Assembly (NCBI GenBank): GCA_045586785.1
Contig: JAZNBA010000097.1
Span: 1 to 12,558, forward strand
DNA: 12,558 nt
Direction: 5' to 3'
Origin: UMGS1002 sp045586785
GTDB lineage: Bacteria; Bacillota; Clostridia; Oscillospirales; CAG-272
The notes under the pieces are model-generated. The model saw only the letters and a list, made by a program, of their open reading frames with translations, did no database searches and was not told the DNA's origin. This document shows, piece after piece, positions 6,457-12,558 of the stretch; position 1 is the first letter of the stretch; every line of letters begins with the position of its first letter. A program made the translations under genes and the position numbers.

Positions 6457-7352
6457 TTGTTCACCACCTCCACGAAAAGAGTTTCAAGCGAGGGCTCGGC
6501 ACGCTCTATTTTGCGCACGCAAAGCTTTTCGCGGTTTATAAGCTCCAACAGCTCAAACATCAGCGCGTCGTTACCCGACAGTATTATCGCGCCCTTCTCT
6601 GCGCGACTGACGCGCTCAAACGCGCAAAGTATGCGTCGCGCGCTTTCATCGTCAAGCGTTTCTACCGTGATATCACCCGCGCGATGTGCGCTTTTTATCT
6701 CGTCAACACTGCCCTGCATTGCTATTCTGCCCTCGTGAAGCAGAGCAACATCGGTGCAAATTCGCTCAACGTCCGACAAAATATGCGTAGAAAACAGCAC
6801 TGTCGTCTGTTCCCTGACCGACAAGAGAATATCAAGTATCTCTTTTCTGCCGATGGGGTCCAGTGCTGAGGTGGGTTCGTCGCAGATCAGCAGTCGCGGA
6901 CTGCTCAAAAGCGCCTGCGCGATACCGAGACGCTGCTTCATGCCGCGAGAAAAGCCTTTTATGCGGCGATTGTCATGGGCAAGACCCACAAGCGACAGCA
7001 GTTCTTCGCTTCTGCGGTCAATATCCGCCTTCTCCATATTTGTGCTCTCACCGCACAGCCGAAGATATTCCCACGGTGTCATAAAGGAATAAAATTCGGG
7101 CACGTCGGGAAGATAACCGATATGGCGGTTGGTGGAGGTTTGTCCGAAGCTGACACGCTCATCCGCCACAAATATCTCGCCGCTATCGGGACGAAGCAGT
7201 CCCAGCACCGACTTCATGGTGGTTGTCTTACCCGCGCCGTTTCTGCCAACAAAACCGAAAATGCTGTGCTCGGGCACGCACATACAGAGTTCGTTAAGCA
7301 CCCGCTTTGTGCCAAAGCTTTTGTTAAGATGCTTTATGGTCAGAATATTCAT
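6453..7352 (-). CDS. ABC transporter ATP-binding protein
   Basis: The 299-residue protein is the cytoplasmic ATPase of an ABC-2 type exporter. The Walker A motif is GRNGAGKTTT (about 36-45, K42). The signature FSRGMKQRL (134-142) is a variant of LSGGQ with R replacing the second small residue, as is common in this subfamily. Walker B is LLICDEPTSALD (154-165, catalytic E159), and the switch histidine is H190 in FSTHIL. The 80-residue C-terminal extension fits the DrrA/NatA-like class. ATGA overlaps link it to the MerR gene upstream and the permease downstream. An AGGAAGGA lies about 10 bases before its ATG, inside the MerR coding end. The assignment to the exporter class is firm and the substrate is open. 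Confidence 0.95.
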   Translation of the reverse strand: MNILTIKHLNKSFGTKRVLNELCMCVPEHSIFGFVGRNGAGKTTTMKSVLGLLRPDSGEIFVADERVSFGQTSTNRHIGYLPDVPEFYSFMTPWEYLRLCGESTNMEKADIDRRSEELLSLVGLAHDNRRIKGFSRGMKQRLGIAQALLSSPRLLICDEPTSALDPIGRKEILDILLSVREQTTVLFSTHILSDVERICTDVALLHEGRIAMQGSVDEIKSAHRAGDITVETLDDESARRILCAFERVSRAEKGAIILSGNDALMFELLELINREKLCVRKIERAEPSLETLFVEVVNK

Positions 7353-8104
7353 TGTTTTTTATCCTTCCTGTCATCATATACCTCAACGCACAAGCCCTTA
7401 TAACCGCACTTGGGGCAGGTCAAGCGGCGCATTTTGGGTGTATGGTACGCCCAGAACATCTCTTTGAATTCGGGCTTGAACACCTCATGGCATTGGGGAC
7501 AAATATAGGCAACGTGATTAAAATAATATTTTGATATGCAGATACCCCACGGAATTGCCACGCAAGCCCAAACGGCAAGCAGCCACCATAGTCCATGTGT
7601 GATTCCAAGTATAATTGCTGCCAATTGCAGTGCTGACACGGGAATACCCGTAAGTATCATGGTCCATCTCATTTTTGCAAGCTTATTTTTCTGTTTCATA
7701 ATGTGTGCTATGTCGCCGATAGAATCAACGGAAAAGTTTTCGATGTCGCGCAGCTCGCGACGTATGCCCTCAAGCAGGTCCAGCTTTTTTTGACATTCCT
7801 CCAGCTGCTCACCCAGCTCTGTATGCTGCTGCTCCAATAATATTGAAATAATATTTTCGGGATGCTTTTCCGAAAACAGTGCGGAAATGCTGTTTATCGG
7901 AAGTCCCGTCTCACGCAAAAAGCAAATGATGTGCATACGCTTCAGGTCATCGTCGGTATAAAGTCTGCGGCCGCCATCACTCAGCTCGCTGGGAATTAAA
8001 ATGCCGCGGTCGTCGTAATATTGGACTGTTCTTACCGACACTCCGCACAGCTTCGCGATCTCTCCCGTTGTATATTTGTTTGAATTTTCGTTTTGTTGTG
8101 ACAT
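7349..8104 (-). CDS. MerR-family regulator with two membrane segments and a C-terminal zinc ribbon
   Basis: Residues about 11-80 form a MerR winged helix domain (YTTGEIAKLCGVSVRTVQYYDD, then GRRLYTDDDLKRM). Residues about 88-125 look like the dimerising coiled coil. Two hydrophobic stretches follow, about 148-168 and 172-191. The C-terminal part has two CXXC pairs (C202/C205 and C230/C233), which is zinc-ribbon-like. At 251 residues it is much longer than the DNA-binding core. A strong AAGGAGGTGA lies 6 bases before the ATG. It is the first gene of the operon with the ABC exporter (4-base overlap), so it probably controls that operon. The promoter upstream has a 19-base spacer, the MerR hallmark. 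Membrane anchoring is inferred from hydrophobicity only, and the inducer is unknown. Confidence 0.88.
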   Translation of the reverse strand: MSQQNENSNKYTTGEIAKLCGVSVRTVQYYDDRGILIPSELSDGGRRLYTDDDLKRMHIICFLRETGLPINSISALFSEKHPENIISILLEQQHTELGEQLEECQKKLDLLEGIRRELRDIENFSVDSIGDIAHIMKQKNKLAKMRWTMILTGIPVSALQLAAIILGITHGLWWLLAVWACVAIPWGICISKYYFNHVAYICPQCHEVFKPEFKEMFWAYHTPKMRRLTCPKCGYKGLCVEVYDDRKDKKQ

Positions 8105-8126
8105 AGCTTCTCACCTCCTTGGTGCT

Positions 8127-8157
8127 ATTATACATTATTACGCAGCGTCACGAGCAA
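8127..8157 (-). promoter_or_regulatory. MerR-type promoter and candidate operator of the ABC operon
   Basis: Minus-strand TTGCTC (8157-8152), a 19-base spacer and a perfect TATAAT (8132-8127). The spacer holds a dyad TGACGC-T-GCGTAA (8150-8138; the inner ACGC/GCGT is perfect). An overlong 19-20 base spacer with a central dyad is what MerR activators act on, so autoregulation is likely. Confidence 0.65.
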
Positions 8158-8208
8158 CACCTCACGCAGGGGGATTTTTATTTTTAATTTAAATTTTTTC
8201 TTTTTTGC

Positions 8209-9108
8209 TTATTTTGACGCCTCGATCTTGTCACCGATGCGACGCATGGCGGAGTAAAGTCTGTCTATAAGCTGCTCATATGTAAAGCCGACGTAGGTAG
8301 TAAACGCGCCGTCCTCATATGTTACAAGTCCTTGCTTTTCCACGTTGACATGGGCAAGGCTCTCGCGTATCTGCTCTGCCGTCATGCCCTCTCGCTCACG
8401 GCGCTTGATACCTGCTACCTCGGCACATATGCGCTCCCGCGCGTGATTGGTCTTTGCAAGCTCTGCGGCAACCTGCTCCCAATTTATAGTGCCGTCAAAG
8501 GGCATCAGGTGCAGATCGTTTGCGCCATCGTTGTCCTGAATGTGCGTGGCTACAAGTCGGTCTCCGTACTTTGCCAGAAAATCCGTGTCGCGGGCAAATG
8601 CGTTGCGGTGTCCCGAATCAAAGCAATGACCGACATAAGGACTTTTTATGTTATCAAGCACGTAATAAAGATGCTCGCGGCTGACCGAGTTTTCCAGTGC
8701 CACGACTACTCCGTACTTTTCGGCGCACTCGGCTATGGTCTCAAAGCGGCGCAGTCCCAGCTCACAAACGGGAGGTGGCTCGGATGTGCCCCAGGTCACG
8801 TGAGTGATGCCAACTTTTATGCCGTACTCGGCGCACAGCTTTATTTCCTTGCAGTATCTTTTAACTATTTTGTCACCCTTTTCTCCATCTGCCCAGACAG
8901 CGTGGGTGCCATTGCCCGTCAGGTGCACGTTATCAAAGTCGATTCCAACGCGCCCGCACAGCTCGGGCGTCAGTCCTACAGACTCGCCCTCCAGCATTTC
9001 TTTCATATTGAAGCAGACAAAATCAAAGCCCGCCCCTTTGATAATGCGCAGGCGCTCCTCGGGCGTAAGCTCCGAACCGCGCACAAGATATGTTCCGAGT
9101 TTTATCAT
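8209..9108 (-). CDS. Sugar phosphate isomerase/epimerase-like TIM-barrel protein
   Basis: The 299-residue protein fits the AP-endonuclease-2/xylose isomerase-like TIM-barrel family, whose members isomerise or epimerise sugars or polyols using a divalent metal. Likely metal or active-site residues sit at expected strand ends: E139 in VALENS, D164 and H167 in GHCFDSGHRN, H189 in ATHIQDNDG, and E230 in RICAEVAG. AGGAGAG lies about 6 bases before the ATG. It has its own promoter, back-to-back with the phosphatase gene. I saw no hairpin terminator in the roughly 100 AT-rich bases before the MerR gene, so some read-through into the ABC operon is possible. No sugar kinase or transporter is next to it to suggest a substrate. 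Confidence 0.85.
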   Translation of the reverse strand: MIKLGTYLVRGSELTPEERLRIIKGAGFDFVCFNMKEMLEGESVGLTPELCGRVGIDFDNVHLTGNGTHAVWADGEKGDKIVKRYCKEIKLCAEYGIKVGITHVTWGTSEPPPVCELGLRRFETIAECAEKYGVVVALENSVSREHLYYVLDNIKSPYVGHCFDSGHRNAFARDTDFLAKYGDRLVATHIQDNDGANDLHLMPFDGTINWEQVAAELAKTNHARERICAEVAGIKRREREGMTAEQIRESLAHVNVEKQGLVTYEDGAFTTYVGFTYEQLIDRLYSAMRRIGDKIEASK

Positions 9109-9138
9109 AATGCTCTCCTATAGTATTTTAATAAAATT

Positions 9139-9166
9139 ATTATACCACATTTTTTGTATCTTTCAA
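9139..9166 (-). promoter_or_regulatory. Promoter of the isomerase-like gene
   Basis: Minus-strand TTGAAA (9166-9161), 16-base spacer, TATAAT (9144-9139) with an extended -10 TGG. It lies about 30 bases before the start codon and is divergent from the promoter at 9178-9206. Confidence 0.8.
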
Positions 9167-9177
9167 AGCTTTAGTGA

Positions 9178-9206
9178 TTGATTTTTACGCATAAATAATA
9201 TATAAT
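9178..9206 (+). promoter_or_regulatory. Promoter of the phosphatase gene; it excludes the upstream ATG
   Basis: TTGATT (9178-9183), 17-base spacer, TATAAT (9201-9206). The final AT of the -10 is part of the ATG at 9205, so the RNA, starting near 9213, cannot contain that codon. GGATGG at 9222-9227 then serves the ATG at 9235 with a 7-base gap. Confidence 0.75.
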
Positions 9207-9234
9207 GAAGAAAAAGATATTGGATGGTATAAAA

Positions 9235-9930
9235 ATGATATATGTTTCCTCGGACTGGCACGGCTGTCCGCTCCAAAAAATTGAGCAGCTGCTGAAAAAA
9301 GCATCTTTTTCGGATGACGATTTTTTATTTGTACTTGGCGACGTCATCGACCGCGGCGAGCACTCGGCGGAGCTTTTGAAATTTCTCATGTACGCGCCCA
9401 ACATCCAGCTGCTCCGCGGCAACCACGAGCAAATGATGCTGTCCTGTCGTTGGGTATTTGATGAAATAACCGAAAATTCCATCAACGAAGTGTCACCTAC
9501 CGCCCTGAAGCTGCTCGGCACGTGGCAGTTCAACGGAGGTAATACCACGCTTTCATCCCTGCGTCGTCTGCCGCCCGACGAGCGAGCTGACATTCTTGAA
9601 TTTATCGACGAAACGCCGCTTTACGACGCGGTTCGGGTGGGCGACAAAAAATTTTTATTGGTCCACGGCGGACTTGACAACTACAACCCCGATAAGCGCA
9701 TAGACGAATATACCGACAATGAGCTTTTGTGGGCGCGTCCCAAGCCCGACGAGCGCTATTCTGAAAAATTCATGACCATTCTCGGTCACACGCCCACAGG
9801 CTTTTACGGAAGCGAATACCGCGGCAAGATATTCAAGACAGACACCTGGATAAATGTAGATACCGGCGCGGCGTCGGGACTTGATCCCTGTCTGCTGCGA
9901 CTTGACGACATGGCGGAATTCTACCTGTAA
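9235..9930 (+). CDS. PPP-family metallophosphatase (serine/threonine phosphatase or ApaH-like)
   Basis: From the ATG at 9235 the product is 231 residues and begins MIYVSSDWHG, placing the first metal-binding motif (D7, H9; a variant of GDxHG) right at the N-terminus as usual in this family. GDVIDRG (35-41) and RGNHE (61-65) follow, and then the metal-binding histidines in VHGGLDNY and GHTPTGFYG. Members act in the cytoplasm on phosphoproteins or dinucleoside polyphosphates; the sequence alone does not decide which. An in-frame ATG ten codons upstream (9205) is rejected because it falls in the -10 box and has no ribosome site. No terminator hairpin is evident before the promoter of the next gene, 22 bases after the stop. 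Confidence 0.9.
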   Translation: MIYVSSDWHGCPLQKIEQLLKKASFSDDDFLFVLGDVIDRGEHSAELLKFLMYAPNIQLLRGNHEQMMLSCRWVFDEITENSINEVSPTALKLLGTWQFNGGNTTLSSLRRLPPDERADILEFIDETPLYDAVRVGDKKFLLVHGGLDNYNPDKRIDEYTDNELLWARPKPDERYSEKFMTILGHTPTGFYGSEYRGKIFKTDTWINVDTGAASGLDPCLLRLDDMAEFYL

Positions 9931-9951
9931 ACGCTGTCGCGCCGAAAAATA

Positions 9952-9980
9952 TTGATTTTATTTCAAAAATGTGTTATAAT
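9952..9980 (+). promoter_or_regulatory. Promoter of the acyltransferase gene
   Basis: TTGATT (9952-9957), 17-base spacer, TATAAT (9975-9980). The hexamers and spacing are identical to the phosphatase promoter. The start would be near 9987, with AAGG at 10011-10014 seven bases before the ATG. Confidence 0.85.
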
Positions 9981-10021
9981 AATTAAAATACAGCCTATAT
10001 TTATTTCCGAAAGGTACGTTT

Positions 10022-11245
10022 ATGAACAAAAAGAAGAAAAAGAAAAACAAAAAATGGCTGAAATTTCGGCACAGAGTCGTTACAGGCGCGCTGAGATGGA
10101 CGCTTGGCGTCTATTCAAGGCTGAAATACAACATTAAAATTGAAAAGTTCAAGCAGCAGCAAAAGCGTCCTTACCTCATTTTGATGAACCACCAGACGGC
10201 ATTTGACCAGTTTTTTGTTGGTCTTGCCTTCAAGGGCCCCATTTATTATCTTGCCTCCGAGGATATTTTTTCCAAAGGCTTTGTCTCAAAGCTGATAAAA
10301 TTCTTGGTCGAGCCTATCCCCATTAAAAAGCAGACGGCTGACATAAGAGCCGTGCTTAACTGCATCAAGGTCTCAAAAGAGGGCGGTACCATTGCCATCG
10401 CGCCCGAGGGCAACCGTACATACAGCGGCAAGACCGAATATATGAACCCTTCCATCGTGCAAATGATACGCAAGCTGAACGTTCCGGTTGCACTTTACCG
10501 CATTGAGGGCGGCTACGGCGTGCATCCCCGCTGGAGTGACGTTGTAAGACGCGGCAAAATGCGCGGCTACGTGGCAAAAGTGCTCGAGCCTGCGGAATTC
10601 GCTCAAATGTCGGATGACGAGCTGTTTGCGGCTATCAGCGATACGCTTTACGTAAACGAAGCTGTTGCGGACGCGGAGTTCCGCCACAAACGGCTGGCGG
10701 AATATCTGGAACGCGCCATTTACGTGTGTCCCTATTGCGGACTTTCCACGTTCGAGAGCCATGAAAATATTATTGAGTGCAAAAAGTGCGGCAGAAAAAT
10801 TGAGTATTTGCCCACAAAGCAGCTACGCGGCGTGGGATTTGACTTTCCCTTTGAGTTTGTTTCCGATTGGTATGACTATCAAAAGGACATTGTCAACGGT
10901 CTTGATGTAACAGCCTTTTGCGATGTGCCCATATACCGCGACGAGGGGCAGATGTCCGAGGTCATCGTATATGAAAGCAAAAAGCTTTTGCATAAGGCGG
11001 CGCAGATCTCGCTGTACGGCGACAGAATAGTAATTGAGGCGGACGGAGAAACCTATCAATTTGACTTCGAGCAACTGGGTGCCGTCACGGTGCTGGGCAA
11101 AAACAAGCTCAACATATATATAAAGGATAAATTATATCAGATAAAGGGCTCAAAACGCTTCAACGCGCTGAAATATGTAAACATATTCCACCGAGCATTA
11201 AACATAAGAAAAGGTCTCGAGAGCGAAAAGTTCTTGGGAATATAA
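10022..11245 (+). CDS. PlsC-like acyltransferase fused to a zinc ribbon and a C-terminal domain
   Basis: The N-terminal half (about 45-230) is a glycerolipid acyltransferase of the PlsC type, which transfers fatty acyl groups to lysophospholipid-like acceptors at the membrane. It has the catalytic HX4D in NHQTAFD (H57, D62) and the acceptor-binding motif PEGNRT (128-133). The protein starts with a very basic stretch (MNKKKKKKNKK) that could bind the membrane surface. Plain PlsC proteins are about 240 residues; this one is 407. Residues 236-256 form a zinc ribbon (CPYCG...CKKCG: C236, C239, C253, C256). The last 110 residues or so, rich in alternating hydrophobic strands, look like a small PH/GRAM-like beta domain. 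It has its own promoter and a terminator-like hairpin at 11305-11337. The exact lipid substrate is not known. Confidence 0.85.
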   Translation: MNKKKKKKNKKWLKFRHRVVTGALRWTLGVYSRLKYNIKIEKFKQQQKRPYLILMNHQTAFDQFFVGLAFKGPIYYLASEDIFSKGFVSKLIKFLVEPIPIKKQTADIRAVLNCIKVSKEGGTIAIAPEGNRTYSGKTEYMNPSIVQMIRKLNVPVALYRIEGGYGVHPRWSDVVRRGKMRGYVAKVLEPAEFAQMSDDELFAAISDTLYVNEAVADAEFRHKRLAEYLERAIYVCPYCGLSTFESHENIIECKKCGRKIEYLPTKQLRGVGFDFPFEFVSDWYDYQKDIVNGLDVTAFCDVPIYRDEGQMSEVIVYESKKLLHKAAQISLYGDRIVIEADGETYQFDFEQLGAVTVLGKNKLNIYIKDKLYQIKGSKRFNALKYVNIFHRALNIRKGLESEKFLGI

Positions 11246-11304
11246 TAATTAAGGACTTCCCATTCTCTCTGCATTCTTAACGGAGAAATGGCAGTCACAA
11301 AATT

Positions 11305-11337
11305 TCGGCAGAGAAATTGTTTTCTCTGCCGATTTGT
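11305..11337 (+). terminator. Terminator after the acyltransferase gene
   Basis: A perfect 12-bp stem (TCGGCAGAGAAA with TTTCTCTGCCGA, loop TTGT, 11305-11332) is followed by TTTGTGTT. It lies 60 bases past the stop; the intervening 11246-11304 shows no coding sequence. Confidence 0.65.
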
Positions 11338-11345
11338 GTTATAAT
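11317..11345 (+). promoter_or_regulatory. Weak promoter candidate before the repeat cassette
   Basis: A perfect TATAAT (11340-11345) lies 17 bases after TTGTTT (11317-11322). The -35 matches at only three positions and sits in the loop and 3' arm of the terminator hairpin. It could supply the DUF5714-like gene, for which I saw no better promoter. Confidence 0.25.
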
Positions 11346-11356
11346 GGGGCTAACAA

Positions 11357-11602
11357 AAAGCCTTCCTCCGAGAGGAAGGTGGCACGCGGCAGGGGTTCCC
11401 CGAAGCGAATGAAATGAGCTTTGGGGGTTCGCTGCGGAGCGTGACGAAAGGAGCCTGCGTAACTTTAGGTTTGGATAAATCTTATTGTATCGCACTCTCC
11501 CTCAGATAGCGTTAGCGTTTAGCTCACCTCCCGGAGGGAGCCTTGGGATACGTGCAACCTTAGGGGTATGGGCTTTGCCCGCAGCCTTTGTAATACAAAG
11601 GC
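11357..11602. repeat. Composite palindromic dispersed element (MITE-like)
   Basis: This gene-free stretch is packed with hairpins: CCTTCCTC/GAGGAAGG (11361-11379), GGGGTTCCCC (11392-11401), CTCCC/GGGAG (11528-11540), GGGCTTTGCCC, and GCCTTTGT/ACAAAGGC (11584-11602). The left end (AAGCCTTCCTCCGAGAGG) and the reverse complement of 11521-11543 (AAGGCTCCCTCCGGGAGG) are similar, giving imperfect inverted ends around 11359-11543. No plausible protein is encoded. The pattern is typical of dispersed non-coding repeats in gut Clostridia. It separates the acyltransferase from the AT-richer gene to the right. Confidence 0.6.
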
Positions 11603-11654
11603 GAAACTGGCGATCAAACAGAACGATAAATAAGAATTTGACGAGGTGATTTGA

Positions 11655-12350
11655 ATGAACGAAGAATGTTTGATTTGTAAAGCACCACTTGAATATCTCG
11701 ATGCTGATGAAGAGATGGAATGTGAACTATGTCATAAAAAACAAAGTAGCAAAACAAGATGCGTAAAAGGTCATTTCGTCTGCGATGAATGCCATACAAG
11801 CGGAATGGACAGTATTATTGCAATTTGTCTGAACAGTAAATCCAATGATCCGATTGAGATTTTAGAAGAAATGATGAGTATGCCGTCTTGCCATATGCAC
11901 GGCCCCGAGCATCATACGATGGTCGGCTCGGCGCTTCTGACGGCTTACAAAAACGCAGGCGGTGAAATTGATCTCGCGTCCGTACTTGGAGAAATACAGA
12001 AAAGAGGAAAGCAAGTCCCCGGCGGCGCGTGCGGATTTTGGGGTGCGTGCGGTGCAGGCATCAGCACGGGAATGTTTATCTCCATTGCCTTGAAAGCCAC
12101 CCCTTTGGCAGGTGAAGCCTGGGGATTATCCAACCAAATGACAGCAAGAGCATTAGATGCGATAGGCAAAAATGGTGGCCCCCGTTGCTGTAAAAGAGAT
12201 TCCTATCTTGCTATCATAGAAGCTATCAAATTCACGAGCGAAAAATTACATATCGATATGAAGATGAACTCTGTGATATGCACTCGTTCACACTTGAACA
12301 ATCAGTGCAGACAGGAAAAGTGTCCTTTCCACCAAAACTATACAGAGTGA
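11655..12350 (+). CDS. Cysteine-rich zinc/metal-binding protein, DUF5714-like
   Basis: The 231-residue protein has many Cys and His residues in conserved-looking clusters: C5/C8 and C23/C26 (a zinc-ribbon-like pair of CXXC), C36-H40-C43-C46, a PSCHMHGPEHH motif (about 77-87), GGACGFWGACGAG (about 123-135), PRCCKR (C178, C179), and a C-terminal C-x8-C-x4-CPFH. The glycine/cysteine loop suggests a redox or metal centre. I believe it belongs to the DUF5714 family, whose function is not established; this is from memory of the motif pattern. GAGGTGA lies 5 bases before the ATG. Its codons (many AAA, GAA, ATT, GCA) are more AT-rich than those of the preceding genes, and it sits beside a repeat cassette, which fits recent acquisition. 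No partner gene is visible before the window ends. Confidence 0.75.
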   Translation: MNEECLICKAPLEYLDADEEMECELCHKKQSSKTRCVKGHFVCDECHTSGMDSIIAICLNSKSNDPIEILEEMMSMPSCHMHGPEHHTMVGSALLTAYKNAGGEIDLASVLGEIQKRGKQVPGGACGFWGACGAGISTGMFISIALKATPLAGEAWGLSNQMTARALDAIGKNGGPRCCKRDSYLAIIEAIKFTSEKLHIDMKMNSVICTRSHLNNQCRQEKCPFHQNYTE

Positions 12351-12382
12351 CAAATTCCAATTTGTCGGTGAGTTTGTTTTTT
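12349..12382 (+). terminator. Possible terminator of the DUF5714-like gene
   Basis: GACAAATT/AATTTGTC with a 2-base loop (12349-12366) overlaps the stop codon. A T-rich run (GTTTGTTTTTTAT) starts only about 5 bases further on. The weak AT-rich stem and the gap make it uncertain. Confidence 0.4.
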
Positions 12383-12402
12383 ATCGCTTGCAGACTATAA
12401 AA

Positions 12403-12474
12403 TCAACCTATCGTTAAATTTGAAACCGTTTTCAAAAACTCATCCGCTTTTTGACCGAACTCATCCGCTTTCAT
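12403..12474 (-). CDS. Possible 23-codon small ORF with an internal heptad repeat
   Basis: On the minus strand, AAAAGGAT precedes an ATG (12474) that opens 23 codons to a TGA: MKADEFGQKADEFLKTVSNL plus three residues. The peptide repeats KADEF with a seven-residue period, and the DNA carries an exact 14-base direct repeat 21 bases apart (12437-12450 and 12458-12471), so the repeat keeps frame. The frame upstream of the ATG is open for eight more codons (KGYEKDTK) back to a TGA, so this could instead be the C-terminal remnant of a lost gene. It looks like an amphipathic helix; no function is known. Confidence 0.3.
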   Translation of the reverse strand: MKADEFGQKADEFLKTVSNLTIG

Positions 12475-12511
12475 TTTTGTATCCTTTTCGTAGCCCTTTC
12501 ACATAAAGAAA

Positions 12512-12553
12512 CCATAATATTGATACGAAAAATATCGGTATTATGGCTTTTTT
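12512..12553 (+). terminator. Strong intrinsic terminator at the right edge
   Basis: A 14-bp stem (12512-12525 with 12533-12546, loop CGAAAAA), with two U-G wobbles on the plus-strand RNA, is followed by CTTTTTT. On the other strand the same two positions would be C-A mismatches, so it is built for plus-strand transcripts. It could be the final stop for the DUF5714-like gene, 160 bases upstream. Confidence 0.75.
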
Positions 12554-12558
12554 ATTAA

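Noticed and set aside
8160..8208. Terminator between the isomerase gene and the MerR gene
   Set aside because: The stretch is A/T-rich with only a short AATTTAAATT palindrome; no stable stem precedes a T tract on the minus strand.
9205..9234. Ten-codon N-terminal extension of the phosphatase
   Set aside because: Its ATG lies in the -10 box, has no ribosome site, and homologous proteins normally begin right at the first metal-binding motif.
11295..11495. Minus-strand 66-codon frame in the repeat cassette
   Set aside because: It runs through hairpins of the dispersed element and the terminator, has no ribosome site and no protein-like pattern.

Overview
The window looks like a chromosomal segment from an anaerobic, fermentative member of the Clostridia, probably an Oscillospiraceae/Ruminococcaceae-like gut bacterium. 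Reasons: a pyruvate formate-lyase operon, strong AGGAGG-type ribosome binding sites, TTGACA/TATAAT-type promoters, many short intrinsic terminators, and GC-rich palindromic intergenic cassettes of the kind common in gut Firmicutes. No tRNA, rRNA, CRISPR array or complete insertion sequence was seen.

Layout. Positions 1-9108 are read almost entirely on the minus strand. They hold pflA and pflB (168-3133), preceded by a long structured leader (about 3134-3590); a secreted SGNH-hydrolase lipoprotein (3690-5576); a MerR regulator, ABC ATPase and ABC permease operon with 4-base overlaps (5689-8104); and a sugar-phosphate isomerase/epimerase-like TIM-barrel gene (8209-9108). A back-to-back promoter pair at 9139-9206 switches the direction. 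On the plus strand follow a PPP-type metallophosphatase (9235-9930) and a PlsC-like acyltransferase carrying an extra zinc ribbon (10022-11245). A dispersed repeat cassette then fills about 11357-11602. Beyond it, in more AT-rich sequence, lie a cysteine-rich DUF5714-like protein (11655-12350) and a possible tiny minus-strand ORF (12403-12474).

The most notable element is at 3398-3625 on the minus strand: a TTGACA-17-GATAAT promoter, an RNA that matches the ZTP (pfl motif) riboswitch, and an overlapping intrinsic terminator, all upstream of pflB. The two conserved halves are joined by a predicted GACGG/CCGUC pseudoknot. The linker between them carries a 16-base tandem repeat, and a dispersed palindromic cassette sits between the terminator and pflB. 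The logic would be that Z nucleotides, which build up when 10-formyl-tetrahydrofolate is scarce, prevent termination and raise PFL, whose formate product feeds one-carbon metabolism.

Secondary points are a MerR regulator that appears tethered to the membrane and has a C-terminal zinc ribbon, with a MerR-style 19-base promoter spacer over a dyad; a start-site correction for the phosphatase; and a lipoprotein with two copies of one domain plus a Thr/Ala/Asp spacer.
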